The translations under genes were made by a program, and so were the position numbers. Shown piece after piece: positions 1 to 9,050 of a stretch of 25,365 nucleotides of DNA. Location: positions 1 through 25,365 of the forward strand of contig PQAN01000374.1 of the NCBI GenBank assembly GCA_003105285.1, in the 5' to 3' direction. The notes beneath the pieces are model-generated. The model was not told the DNA's origin, searched no databases, and saw only the letters and a program-made list of their open reading frames with translations. The stretch comes from Methylocystaceae bacterium. GTDB taxonomy: Bacteria > Pseudomonadota > Alphaproteobacteria > Rhizobiales > Beijerinckiaceae. Each line of letters begins with the position of its first letter. Position 1 is the first letter of the stretch.

Positions 1-30
1 ACAAAAAAGGCCCCGGATGTCTCCGGGGCC
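1..30 (-). terminator. Rho-independent terminator of groES-groEL
   Basis: A perfect 9-bp stem (9-17 paired with 22-30) with a 4-nt loop is followed on the minus strand by a run of six T. It lies about 25 bp beyond the groEL stop codon in the correct orientation. This is a strong intrinsic terminator. Confidence 0.93.
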
Positions 31-54
31 TCGCATCATTCGTCGGCGGATGAA

Positions 55-1689
<1,635 letters not shown>

Positions 1690-1745
1690 TGTCGTTCAAC
1701 TCCGTTGGGAGAGTAGAGAAAGATGGTTTGTGGACGGGAGCCCGG

Positions 1746-2033
1746 TCAGGCGATCACGCCCAGAATGTCGCTTTCCTTGATGATGAGGAGATCTTCCCCG
1801 TCGATCTTGACCTCGGTGCCGGACCATTTGCCGAACAGCACCCGATCGCCTTCCTTCACGTCGAGGGCGACGAGCTTGCCGCTGTCGTCGCGGGCGCCGG
1901 GGCCCACTGCGATCACCTTGCCCTCTGCGGGCTTTTCCTTGGCGGTGTCGGGAATGATGATGCCGCCTTTGGTCTTGTCCTCGCCCTCGAGGCGCTTGAC
2001 CACGACTCGGTCATGCAGGGGACGGAATGCCAT
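1746..2033 (-). CDS. groES: Co-chaperonin GroES (Hsp10)
   Basis: GroES forms the heptameric lid that caps the GroEL cavity during ATP-driven folding. The 95-residue length is typical. Diagnostic features are the N-terminal RPLHDRVVVKR strand, the mobile loop KTKGGIIIPDTAKEKP that docks on GroEL, and the VKEGDRVLFGKWSGTEVK core. The ATG has an AGGAAG ribosome site. It is the first gene of a two-gene operon with groEL. Transcription starts about 110 bp upstream, immediately before a CIRCE inverted repeat, so HrcA repression with heat-shock release is expected. Confidence 0.99.
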   Translation of the reverse strand: MAFRPLHDRVVVKRLEGEDKTKGGIIIPDTAKEKPAEGKVIAVGPGARDDSGKLVALDVKEGDRVLFGKWSGTEVKIDGEDLLIIKESDILGVIA

Positions 2034-2112
2034 GTTGGTTTCTTCCTTCGTTTAAAGCCGCAGCGCGTCCGATCGGGAACGCCTGGCGGCAAAAGGATCA
2101 GCGAAAAGCCTG

Positions 2113-2139
2113 TTGGCACTCGCTGCGAGAGAGTGCCAA
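2113..2139. promoter_or_regulatory. CIRCE operator (HrcA binding site)
   Basis: A perfect 9-bp inverted repeat, TTGGCACTC (2113-2121) and GAGTGCCAA (2131-2139), is separated by exactly 9 bp. The CIRCE consensus is TTAGCACTC-N9-GAGTGCTAA, and the one difference per arm is compensated so symmetry is kept. It lies directly after the predicted start point of groES-groEL transcription, the standard position for HrcA repression. Confidence 0.96.
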
Positions 2140-2151
2140 TAGACTAGCGGT

Positions 2152-2180
2152 GAGATAGGAATGCCGACCGACCTTGTCAA
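2152..2180 (-). promoter_or_regulatory. sigma70-type promoter of groES-groEL
   Basis: On the minus strand a perfect -35 TTGACA (2180-2175) is followed by a 17-bp spacer and a -10 TATCTC (2157-2152, 3 of 6 matches to consensus). The start point would be near 2145, so the CIRCE operator begins within a few bases of +1. Spacing and position make this convincing despite the weak -10. Confidence 0.75.
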
Positions 2181-2242
2181 GGCGCGGCGAGCGAACTTTG
2201 TCGCAGCCGCGCCAGATCGCTAAAAAGACGAGGAAAATCAGG

Positions 2243-2638
2243 TCAGTGAAGCGAGCGAGGCCGGCTCTGCGGCTCGGAGAGCGTCGCCAGCGGGCTCGCC
2301 TGATGGTGGACGAGGCGCCATGCGCCGTCGACGAGCCTGAACCAATTGGTGGCGACCAGCGCGGCCTCGCCGACGATCTCGACGCAGAACACGCGCCCCT
2401 CCGTGGCGGAGAGCATCGCCGTCTCGTTGCGATGCTGGATCGGCTCCTGCTGCGGATTGCGCAGAATGTCCCGGTAGGAGGCGAGCACGGCCTGCCGCCC
2501 GACGAGAACGGGCCAGCCCGGGTGGACGCAGGAAATGTCGCCCTGTCCCCAAATCTCGTTCATCGCCGTGAAGTCGTTGGAAGAGAACGCCCGATAATAG
2601 GCGCGGTTGGCGGCGAGGAGCGAGGCTTCGTCGGGCAT
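2243..2638 (-). CDS. SnoaL-like / NTF2-fold small protein (DUF4440-type)
   Basis: This is a 131-residue protein of the NTF2-like superfamily, a cone-shaped fold used by small enzymes, binding proteins and subunits. The pattern is characteristic: an N-terminal helix (ANRAYYRAFSSNDFTAMNEIW), then CVHPGWPVLVGRQAVLASY near residues 36-55, then alternating strands ending NWFRLVDGAWRLVHHQASP. No catalytic residues can be assigned, so no reaction is proposed. The frame is open upstream to 2914, but the family-like sequence begins only at the ATG at 2638, so I chose that start; its ribosome site (GAGG, distant) is weak. It lies upstream of the groES promoter on the same strand and probably has its own promoter. 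Confidence 0.82.
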   Translation of the reverse strand: MPDEASLLAANRAYYRAFSSNDFTAMNEIWGQGDISCVHPGWPVLVGRQAVLASYRDILRNPQQEPIQHRNETAMLSATEGRVFCVEIVGEAALVATNWFRLVDGAWRLVHHQASPLATLSEPQSRPRSLH

Positions 2639-3191
2639 TCGACCAGCGTGCCTCAGCGGGCGGGCGAAATCAACCGATGACGGCTCCGACGCTGACGCGA
2701 CGCCTTTGCGCTGGACTGTTCTGGGATGATTAACCAAAAAATGTAATGTTCGAGAGTGCGGGGAGCGCGTAAAAGCCACAGGGTCGTTCGCTCGATCGGG
2801 CGTCGTCATCGATTCAGCCCATCGCGACGAATCGGCGCCGGGACTTTTCGGCGTTCCTGGTCCCGTCACCTGCTCCGGGGAGCAACTCGCTGATGGAAAA
2901 AGGGAATGCGGCATAGGTCAGGGCTGTCGAGGGATCGCCGCATGTGTCGAAGTCCCGTCGCGAACAGCGACGTTCGAGATCGGCCGGCGCGCGCGCGAGG
3001 GGCATCGGCGGGCGCGTCGAACCGCGGCCGCCGACCGTCGAATCGGCGGCCCCGACCGCTCGCCTCTTGCCGGCAGTCGAACCAGGAGCAGATAGCCTTG
3101 GCAATCCGGGGAATGCCGGACCGCGACCGGGCGCCGGACCACACGATGGGCGCGCCGTCGCCAAAAATCCTGTTTCAGGAGATTTCAGATC
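2639..3191. other. 553-bp intergenic region between divergent genes
   Basis: This separates the SnoaL-like gene (minus) from the L,D-transpeptidase gene (plus). An AT-rich patch at 2727-2752 could hold a promoter, but I see no convincing -35/-10 pair. A perfect 9-bp inverted repeat with an 8-nt loop lies at 3026-3051 without a T tract. The open frames here are GC-rich and have no recognisable protein character. The AGGAG ribosome site of the next gene is at about 3178. Confidence 0.5.
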
Positions 3192-4814
3192 ATGGCGAGT
3201 CTTTCTGCTATGGCGGATGGCCGAGTTCGCGGCGCCCGCGCGTTTTCGGCGGTCTTCGCCGCCGCCATCGCCGCGGCGGCCCTCGGCTTCGAGGCGACGC
3301 CGGCCGTGGCGAAAGCCGGCGCGCGGTCGTCGCGTGAGGTCAAGCGCGCCGAAGTCGGCACCCCCGAGCGCCCGCTGTTTGCGGTCATTTCGATCGCCGA
3401 CCAGCGCGTCTCCATCTATAATCACAACGGACTCGTCGAACGCTCGGTGATTTCGACCGGCGTGTCCGGCCATCCGACGCCCAAGGGCGTCTTCACCATC
3501 ATCGGCCGGGAGCGATTCCATCGCTCGAATATCTATTCCGGCGCTCCGATGCCCTTCATGCAGCGCCTCACCTGGTCGGGCATCGCCATGCATCTCGGCG
3601 TCGTGCCCGGCCATCCGGCCTCGCACGGCTGCATCCGGCTCCCCGCCGGCTTCGCCGCCAGGCTTTGGGGATTGACGAGGATCGGCGAACGCGTCGTCAT
3701 CGCGCCGCAAGATGTGGCGCCGGCGGAGTTCGCGCATCCGCTCTTGCCGGCGCCGAAGATGCAGGTTCTGGCGGAAGTCGGCAAAGCGGCGCCCGCTCTC
3801 GACTCGCCGCAGGCGCCGGCGATCGCCGTCGAACCGCCGCTGGTCAATCCGCGCCGATACGCCGAGCAGCTCAAGGTCAAGGCCGCGGCTGAAGCGGCGG
3901 CGGCCGCCAAGACCGCGAAGGAGACGTCCGCGGAGGTCGGCGTCAAGCAGCAGGAAGCCGCTCGCGCGGCGAGCGAGCTCAAAACGGCCGAAGCGGCTCA
4001 CGCTTCGGCTCAGGCGAAAGCCGCCGCCGCCGCGAAAGTTCTCGAAGCGGCGGTCGCCGCCGTCAAGGCCAGGCAGCAGGAGTCCGTTGTCGTCGCGGAG
4101 CTCGGCGGAGCCGAGGGCGATGTCTCCGGCAAGGCCGAGGCCGGGCGCCTGGCCAAGGCGCACGATGAAGCGGCGGCCGCCAAGGACGCGGCTGAGACGG
4201 CCAAGAAGGGCGTCGACGCGGCGCTCGCCGACGCCGCGGCGAAGCTCGACGCCGCGAAAGCGGCGTCGGCCGCCAAGGCCGCCGAATCGGCGGACGCCGT
4301 TCGCCGCTGGAGCGAAGCGAAAGCCGCCTCCGACGCCGCTGCGAAGGCCGAGAAGGAAGCGCTGGTGCGGATGTCGCCTTTGTCCGTGCTGGTCAGCAAG
4401 AAGGACCAGCGGATTTACGTCCGCCAGGGATTGGCGCCGCTGTTCGAGGCGCCGGCGAATATTCGCGATCCGGAGACGCCGCTCGGTTCGCACCTCTATA
4501 TCGCGACGGCGACGGAAGGCGACGGGGCGTCGCTCAAATGGTCGGTCGTGTCGATGCCGACCCAGTTCACCGAGGCTCGGGCCGAGCGCAGACGGAAAAC
4601 CGCCCTCGTCGAGGAGCGGACGGCGGCGGCGCCGAAGCCACGGGGGATTCCCTCGAGCGCGGCGGAAGCGCTGGAGCGCGTCGAGATCGCCCAGGATGTC
4701 CGCGACCGCATCGCGGAGCGTCTGTGGACCGGCGGCTCGCTCATCATTTCCGATCAGCCGCCCAGCGGCGAGACCGGCGCCGTCGGCACCGACCTCACGG
4801 TGAAGCTGCGCTGA
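3192..4814 (+). CDS. L,D-transpeptidase (YkuD domain) with Ala-rich coiled coil and C-terminal extension
   Basis: This is a periplasmic YkuD enzyme, a family that makes 3-3 peptidoglycan cross-links or attaches proteins to peptidoglycan using a catalytic cysteine. Residues 17-41 form a signal peptide ending near AVA. The YkuD domain spans about 62-172, with H134 (AMHLG) and the catalytic motif SHGCIR (144-149, C147). Residues 222-392 are an Ala/Lys/Glu-rich coiled coil. Residues 394-456 resemble the start of a second YkuD fold (LSVLVSKKDQRIYV), without a catalytic Cys, and the tail carries GSLIISDQ and SGETG motifs (about 507-530). At 540 residues it is longer than a minimal YkuD enzyme. AGGAG lies about 10 bp before the ATG. 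It is followed by lspA on the same strand. Confidence 0.9.
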   Translation: MASLSAMADGRVRGARAFSAVFAAAIAAAALGFEATPAVAKAGARSSREVKRAEVGTPERPLFAVISIADQRVSIYNHNGLVERSVISTGVSGHPTPKGVFTIIGRERFHRSNIYSGAPMPFMQRLTWSGIAMHLGVVPGHPASHGCIRLPAGFAARLWGLTRIGERVVIAPQDVAPAEFAHPLLPAPKMQVLAEVGKAAPALDSPQAPAIAVEPPLVNPRRYAEQLKVKAAAEAAAAAKTAKETSAEVGVKQQEAARAASELKTAEAAHASAQAKAAAAAKVLEAAVAAVKARQQESVVVAELGGAEGDVSGKAEAGRLAKAHDEAAAAKDAAETAKKGVDAALADAAAKLDAAKAASAAKAAESADAVRRWSEAKAASDAAAKAEKEALVRMSPLSVLVSKKDQRIYVRQGLAPLFEAPANIRDPETPLGSHLYIATATEGDGASLKWSVVSMPTQFTEARAERRRKTALVEERTAAAPKPRGIPSSAAEALERVEIAQDVRDRIAERLWTGGSLIISDQPPSGETGAVGTDLTVKLR

Positions 4815-4892
4815 CGCCGTTCGGTCGCCCGCTTCGTCTGGAACGCTCCGAAGCGTCGGCGCGCCGATTGACATCCCGGCCGGCTCCGACCA

Positions 4893-5468
4893 ATGGAGGA
4901 CGGTCGCCGTTCGGCGCGGCGAAAGCGCGAAAGACGCCTCGTGATCCGTAAGAGCTTGCTTCAAGACCCGCGAGCGATCGGCCTCGCCGCCGTCGTCGCG
5001 GCCCTGGCGCTCGATCAGGGCCACAAATTCTGGATGCTGGAGATCTACGACATCGCTCTGCGCCAACCCATTCGGCTGACGCCGTTCCTCGATGTCGTGC
5101 TCTCCTGGAACCTCGGAATTTCCTATTCCTTATTCGCCGCGCAGAGCGACGTCGGGCGCCTCGCCATCGTCGCTCTCCAATCGTCGATCGTCGCTTTCCT
5201 GCTTTTGTGGCTGTGGAGAACGCCGCGTCGGCCGACGGCGGCGGCGCTCGGTCTCGTCGTCGGGGGAGCGCTCGGCAATGTGTGCGATCGCCTGCTGCAC
5301 GGCGCCGTCGCCGATTTCTTCTATTTTCACACCGCTCTGCCGGTGGGGCCGCTCGCCAATTACGTGTTCAACTTGGCCGATGCGGCGATTTTCGTCGGCG
5401 TCGCGCTTCTCGTGCTGGAGAGCTTCGCGGCGGGCTCCGACGCGCCGCGAACGCCCGCGGCCGGATAG
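4893..5468 (+). CDS. lspA: Lipoprotein signal peptidase II (LspA)
   Basis: LspA is the inner-membrane aspartyl peptidase that removes signal peptides from diacylglyceryl-prolipoproteins. The conserved motifs are in order: the first helix with LDQGHKFWML (D41), NLGISYSLF (N73), GGALGNVCDRLLHGAVADFF (N129, D132, D141) and FNLADAAI (N160, D163). The Asp residues of NxxDR and FNxAD form the catalytic pair in the family. Four membrane segments fit the hydrophobicity. At 191 residues it is slightly long; a GTG at 4941 would give 175 residues and remove a very basic N-terminus. Neither start has a clear ribosome site, so the start is uncertain. It lies 78 bp after the L,D-transpeptidase gene and upstream of a secreted protein and M16 peptidases, a familiar alphaproteobacterial grouping. 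Confidence 0.93.
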   Translation: MEDGRRSARRKRERRLVIRKSLLQDPRAIGLAAVVAALALDQGHKFWMLEIYDIALRQPIRLTPFLDVVLSWNLGISYSLFAAQSDVGRLAIVALQSSIVAFLLLWLWRTPRRPTAAALGLVVGGALGNVCDRLLHGAVADFFYFHTALPVGPLANYVFNLADAAIFVGVALLVLESFAAGSDAPRTPAAG

Positions 5469-5609
5469 CGTCTCGAGGTCCAAAGAGCCGCCCGGACCGC
5501 GCGCCTTCAGGCTCGCATCGAAACCCCTCGGCGCGATTTCGTCTGGCGGACGGCGCGGACTGCCTCTAAAAAGCCAAGAAGGCGGTCGTAATAAAACGAC
5601 TGGCCAAAC

Positions 5610-5640
5610 GTCCCGCCATGGGCGGGGCGCATCGATTTTT
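5610..5640 (+). terminator. Possible weak terminator or attenuator after lspA
   Basis: A GC stem (5610-5617 with 5621-5628, one G-T pair, 3-nt loop) is followed after 7 nt by TTTTT. The gap before the T run makes it suboptimal, and it lies only about 20 bp before the next ribosome site, so it could be attenuating. Confidence 0.35.
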
Positions 5641-5663
5641 CCAAAGCGAGGGAGTTTGTCTCG

Positions 5664-6356
5664 ATGCAACTGACGACAGCCGCGAGGCGTCGGGCGTCGA
5701 CCCGCGTGGGGCTCGCGCTCTCGGTTCTCTGCGGGGCCTTCGCCGGCTCGCCGGCTCTGGCCTATGACGATCAATCGACGATCATGTCGGTCCTGAGCCT
5801 CATCGGCGTCTATTCGGACGACAATAACGAGAAGATCGAATATCGCGACCGCGCCAAGCTGGTCCTGCCGCCCAACCGCCAGGCCCTGCCGGAGCCGCAG
5901 TCGCGTGGCGACGGCCGGCCCGGCGGATGGCCGGTCGACCAGGACGTCGTGCGGCGCCGAAACGCTCAGGCCGTGGCGCGCCAGCCCGCGCCTCAGCCGG
6001 GTCTGAACCAGAATCCGACGATTTCCCCCACCGAGCTGGCGAAAGGACGCGCCGGCGCTCCCGCCGTGTCCCGGACCGCCGGGGACAGCGAATGTCTGAA
6101 CAGCAACGCGCGCGAATGTCTGCTGATGTCGGACGCCGAGGCGAAGGTCGGCACGAAGGAGTCCGACGAGAAGAAAAATCTGGTCGCCGGGCGGGAGCCC
6201 GCGCGCGATTATCTGACCGAGCCGCCGCGCGGCTATCGCACGCCCACCAAGGACGGAAAGGCCACGGCCAGCGCTCCGGTGGAGAAGGAGGACTGGTCCA
6301 ATCCCGGCGCCTATATCCGCCAGCAGGCCGGCCGTATTTTCGGCGGCGGGGAATAG
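5664..6356 (+). CDS. Secreted protein of unknown function, possibly DUF3035/BamF-like
   Basis: The 230 residues begin with a basic N-terminus and a signal peptide (about 14-33, cleavage after SPALA). The mature protein is Pro-, Arg- and Ala-rich and probably poorly structured. The most conserved-looking segment is IEYRDRAKLVLPP (about 58-70) with LPEP after it. This resembles the PLVxPPxxxLPPP motif of short exported proteins found between lspA and M16 peptidase genes in alphaproteobacteria (DUF3035, also called BamF). That similarity is my inference from one motif and gene order. Two Cys lie near residue 145-155 (ECLNSNARECL). There is no lipobox. A GAGGGAG ribosome site supports the ATG. 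Confidence 0.78.
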   Translation: MQLTTAARRRASTRVGLALSVLCGAFAGSPALAYDDQSTIMSVLSLIGVYSDDNNEKIEYRDRAKLVLPPNRQALPEPQSRGDGRPGGWPVDQDVVRRRNAQAVARQPAPQPGLNQNPTISPTELAKGRAGAPAVSRTAGDSECLNSNARECLLMSDAEAKVGTKESDEKKNLVAGREPARDYLTEPPRGYRTPTKDGKATASAPVEKEDWSNPGAYIRQQAGRIFGGGE

Positions 6357-6383
6357 CGGGCGCGCTGCAGCGGAACGGGACGA

Positions 6384-7121
6384 TCAGTTCCGCAGCACGA
6401 TGCGCCGGTGAAGCTCCTGCAGCGGCCGGGCGTTCATCGGGAAGAGCTTCCTGAAAGCGTCGATATCGGCCGAGGCGACGTCGACCGGAGTGGAGAAGAC
6501 CGTCCAATTCACCACTTCCGAGCATGGCGGCGTGGTGAGCGAGCCTTCGTAGCGGAAGAAGCCGCGCTTCTTCGGCAAGAGCGTCGAGGCGTCGATCGGC
6601 GATTTCAGTCTTTCTCGGCCTTCTTTCTCCGGCGCTGCGCCGACGATCGTGGCGAGCGCCTGGTTCTTTGCGCCGGCGCTCAGCAGGGCGCCGAGAACCA
6701 GCAATGCGCCATCCTGGCCGGCGTGCACGAAATGCGCCTCCATGGCCGTGCGCGCGCCTTGGATCGCATGTTCGCTCGGCGCGTGAAAATGAAATTGCTT
6801 CAGCTCGAATTTTCGTCCTTCCGACACCGCGAAACTGCCGGGCGCGGCGTCGGCCTGGATCGTGTAGCCATTGTTGACGATCTCGAACGCCTGCTGCTTC
6901 CATGTCAGCGTCGGCGCGCGAATGTCGGCCTTGACGGCGCCTTTCAGATCGATCGGCGATTGCTCGGCGCCGACGGCGCAGGCCCGTGCGGCGGGATCGC
7001 GAGCGCCCCAGCTCTGGACGTCTTCATAGCTCCAATGCGCGCCTTCTGAAGCGCGCGCCGTGGCGGCGCAAAGCGGACACGCGGCGAGACCCGCCAGGAA
7101 CGATCGGCGTGTGAAAGCCAT
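6384..7121 (-). CDS. Alpha-class carbonic anhydrase, Tat-exported
   Basis: This periplasmic zinc enzyme interconverts CO2 and bicarbonate. The N-terminus has a twin-arginine signal (TRRSFLAGLAACPLCAA, cleavage near ARA). Alpha-class signatures are complete: QSPIDL (54-59), the zinc ligands H111 and H113 in QFHFHAPSEH, the third ligand H130 in MEAHFVHA, the gatekeeper Glu E117, and GSLTTPPCSE with T196/T197. C48 and C200 sit where bacterial alpha-CAs form their disulfide. The length of 245 is typical. GGAGGGG gives a strong ribosome site. It points against its neighbours and stands alone between the secreted protein and the M16 genes, so it is probably its own unit. It would supply or scavenge bicarbonate/CO2 at the cell surface. 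Confidence 0.95.
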   Translation of the reverse strand: MAFTRRSFLAGLAACPLCAATARASEGAHWSYEDVQSWGARDPAARACAVGAEQSPIDLKGAVKADIRAPTLTWKQQAFEIVNNGYTIQADAAPGSFAVSEGRKFELKQFHFHAPSEHAIQGARTAMEAHFVHAGQDGALLVLGALLSAGAKNQALATIVGAAPEKEGRERLKSPIDASTLLPKKRGFFRYEGSLTTPPCSEVVNWTVFSTPVDVASADIDAFRKLFPMNARPLQELHRRIVLRN

Positions 7122-7441
7122 GTTTCCCCTCCGCGGCGAACCGGCTCGTTTGGTCTCGATCGGCTGCTGTCACGTTTGTCGCAAGGGTAGCGCTCGTGAT
7201 CGGGAAGTCCATCTCGGCGATCGGCGCCGGCGGCGATTTCTCGAGCGCCACGCCTGACATCGATCGTTTTCGGGCTTATATAAGCGAAAAGCTCTCGCCG
7301 GAGCCTGTGCTGGACAGGGAGCGGGCTCCGATCTCCCGAGCGACCTGCTCTCGGCCGCCGAACTGGCGCCATTTTCTCTTCCGGCGGTAAGGGATAGAGA
7401 CCGGGCTCCGCTCCGCTCGTTTGCATCGAGAAAGGATCATC
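7122..7441. other. 320-bp divergent promoter region between carbonic anhydrase and M16 genes
   Basis: The region carries a good rightward sigma70-like promoter at 7254-7282 (separate entry), leaving a leader of about 150 nt before the M16 start. The leader contains short GC inverted repeats, for example CGGAGCC near 7306 with GGCTCCG near 7323. I could not identify a leftward promoter for the carbonic anhydrase gene. Confidence 0.5.
7254..7282 (+). promoter_or_regulatory. sigma70-like promoter of the M16 operon with palindromic -10 region
   Basis: CTGACA (7254-7259) is followed by exactly 17 bp and TATATA (7277-7282). The -10 is embedded in a perfect 12-bp palindrome, GCTTATATAAGC, flanked by TTTTCG on the left and CGAAAA on the right, giving a nearly symmetric site of about 24 bp. 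The start point would be near 7289. The symmetry suggests a repressor or activator site over the -10. Confidence 0.6.
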
Positions 7442-8797
7442 ATGTCGATCACGCCGCCAAGCGCCGCCAAGACAGACGCGAAAAAGACCGACGCCGCCAA
7501 AACCGACGAGCGCGGGGCGTCCGGCATCGTCCATGCGCGGCTCGCCAATGGGCTGGAGATCGTCGTCATTCCCGACCGCCGCACGCCGGTCGTCACCCAT
7601 ATGGTGTGGTACCGCAACGGCTCCGCCGACGATCCGTTCGGCAAGTCGGGCATCGCCCATTTCCTCGAACATCTGATGTTCAAGGGAACGCATGAGCATC
7701 CTCAAGGCGAGTTCTCCAATCTCGTCGCCGAGCTCGGCGGCCAGGAGAACGCCTTCACGAGCTACGACTACACCGCTTATTTCCAGCGCATCGGCAAGGA
7801 GCATCTTCCCACTCTGATGGCGTTCGAGGCCGATCGCATGACCAATCTCGTCCTTTCGGACGAAGTCGTCGCGCCCGAGCGCGACGTGGTGCTGGAGGAG
7901 CGGCGGATGCGCACGGAGAACGATCCGTCCGCACAGCTCGACGAGGCGGTCCAGGCCGCGCTGTTTCCGCATCACCCCTACGGAACGCCGATCATCGGCT
8001 GGGGCCACGAGATCGAGAGCCTCGGGCGCGAGGACGCGCTCGCCTATTATCATCGCTTCTACACGCCGGAGAATGCGGTTCTCATCGTCGCGGGGGATAT
8101 CGACGCCGAGACCGTCGTCGCGCTCGCGAAAGAGACCTACGGCCGCATTCCGGCGCGCTCCGACGCGCCGCAGCGGCTTCGGCCGCGCGAGCCGGAGCCG
8201 CGCGCCCATCGCCTGGTGTCTTTGGCCGACGAGAAGGTCGAGCAGCCGACGCATGAGCGCGTCTTCCTCGTCCCCTCCTACAAGACCGCGCGGCCGGGCG
8301 AAGCGGAGACGCTCGAGGTGCTGGCCCATGTGCTCGGCGGCGGTCCGTCGAGCGTGCTCTATGACGCGCTGGTCGTCGATCAGAAGATCGCCGTGAACGC
8401 CGGCGCTTACTACATGGGCTCGGCGCTCGACGACACGCGGCTGTGGATTTTCGCCACGCCGGCTCCGGGCGTCGAGCTGGCGCGGCTCGACGCCGCCATC
8501 GACCGCCAGCTCGAGGCGTTCGTCGCCGCCGAGGTGGGGGCCGACGACCTCAACCGGGCCAAGACACGCCTCGTCGCCGACGCCGTCTATGCGCAGGACA
8601 ATCAGGTCTCGCTCGCGCGCTGGTATGGCGAGTCGCTCGCGACCGGCCTGAGCGTCGAGGATGTCGCCGCATGGCCGGACCGCATCGACGCCGTGACGGC
8701 CGCCGACCTCGTCGCCGCCGCGCGCAAATGGCTCGACAAGCGCCGCGCCGTGACGGGCTTTCTGCTGCCCAAGGACACGGCCGAGCTGGCCGCGTGA
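7442..8797 (+). CDS. M16 zinc metallopeptidase, catalytic (HxxEH) subunit
   Basis: This is a pitrilysin/insulinase-family peptidase of the short two-domain M16B type (451 residues). The inverted zinc motif is H73-F-L-E76-H77 within HFLEHLMFKGT, and the third ligand is expected at E152/E153 (VLEERRMRTEN), the right distance downstream. The motif GTPIIGWGHEIESL follows. There is no obvious signal peptide; residues 2-25 are a Lys/Ala/Thr-rich stretch. The frame opens at 7421, but the ATG at 7442 has AAAGGA at the right spacing. A second M16 gene follows. In two-subunit M16B enzymes the HxxEH chain pairs with a partner that supplies an Arg/Tyr motif, and this pair fits that pattern. Confidence 0.94.
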   Translation: MSITPPSAAKTDAKKTDAAKTDERGASGIVHARLANGLEIVVIPDRRTPVVTHMVWYRNGSADDPFGKSGIAHFLEHLMFKGTHEHPQGEFSNLVAELGGQENAFTSYDYTAYFQRIGKEHLPTLMAFEADRMTNLVLSDEVVAPERDVVLEERRMRTENDPSAQLDEAVQAALFPHHPYGTPIIGWGHEIESLGREDALAYYHRFYTPENAVLIVAGDIDAETVVALAKETYGRIPARSDAPQRLRPREPEPRAHRLVSLADEKVEQPTHERVFLVPSYKTARPGEAETLEVLAHVLGGGPSSVLYDALVVDQKIAVNAGAYYMGSALDDTRLWIFATPAPGVELARLDAAIDRQLEAFVAAEVGADDLNRAKTRLVADAVYAQDNQVSLARWYGESLATGLSVEDVAAWPDRIDAVTAADLVAAARKWLDKRRAVTGFLLPKDTAELAA

Positions 8798-8829
8798 CGT
8801 GTATCCGGCCGATCCGTTCTGATGGGAAA

Positions 8830-8976
8830 ACCTCTCCCCGCTCGCAAGGAGAGATCGAGCGAAGCGAGAGTGAGGGGCCTGGGGTTCGAGGCGAGATGAA
8901 GATCGAGCCAGCGAAGTCCAGGCGTCAAGGCTTCGCGGATCTCGTCCCCGGCCTCTCCCCGCGGGCGGGGAGGGAG
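8830..8976. repeat. Palindromic intergenic repeat between the M16 genes
   Basis: The 147-bp segment begins and ends with the same CCTCTCCCCG motif, the second copy forming its own GC hairpin (CTCTCCCCGCGGGCGGGGAG, 8953-8972). Internal palindromes include GCGAAG...CTTCGC near 8912-8937. It has no coding character. The CTCTCCCCGC-type palindromes are typical of dispersed intergenic elements in rhizobial genomes; that assignment is from memory. It sits between two probably co-transcribed genes. Confidence 0.6.
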
Positions 8977-9050
8977 TCGTTCCGCCGAACTCATCTATCG
9001 AATCTTCAATGACGGCTCGAGCCGCGCGTAAAAGATCGGAACCACAGAGA

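Noticed and set aside
3026..3051. Perfect 9-bp inverted repeat as terminator
   Set aside because: No T tract on either strand and no gene ending close by; probably chance or a weak protein site.
2814..5066. 750-codon minus-strand frame over the L,D-transpeptidase gene
   Set aside because: Arg-rich shadow of the YkuD gene and its Ala-rich repeat region; no domain or ribosome site.
6944..8329. 461-codon minus-strand frame across the carbonic anhydrase upstream region and the first M16 gene
   Set aside because: Antisense to the HxxEH peptidase; composition typical of a shadow frame.
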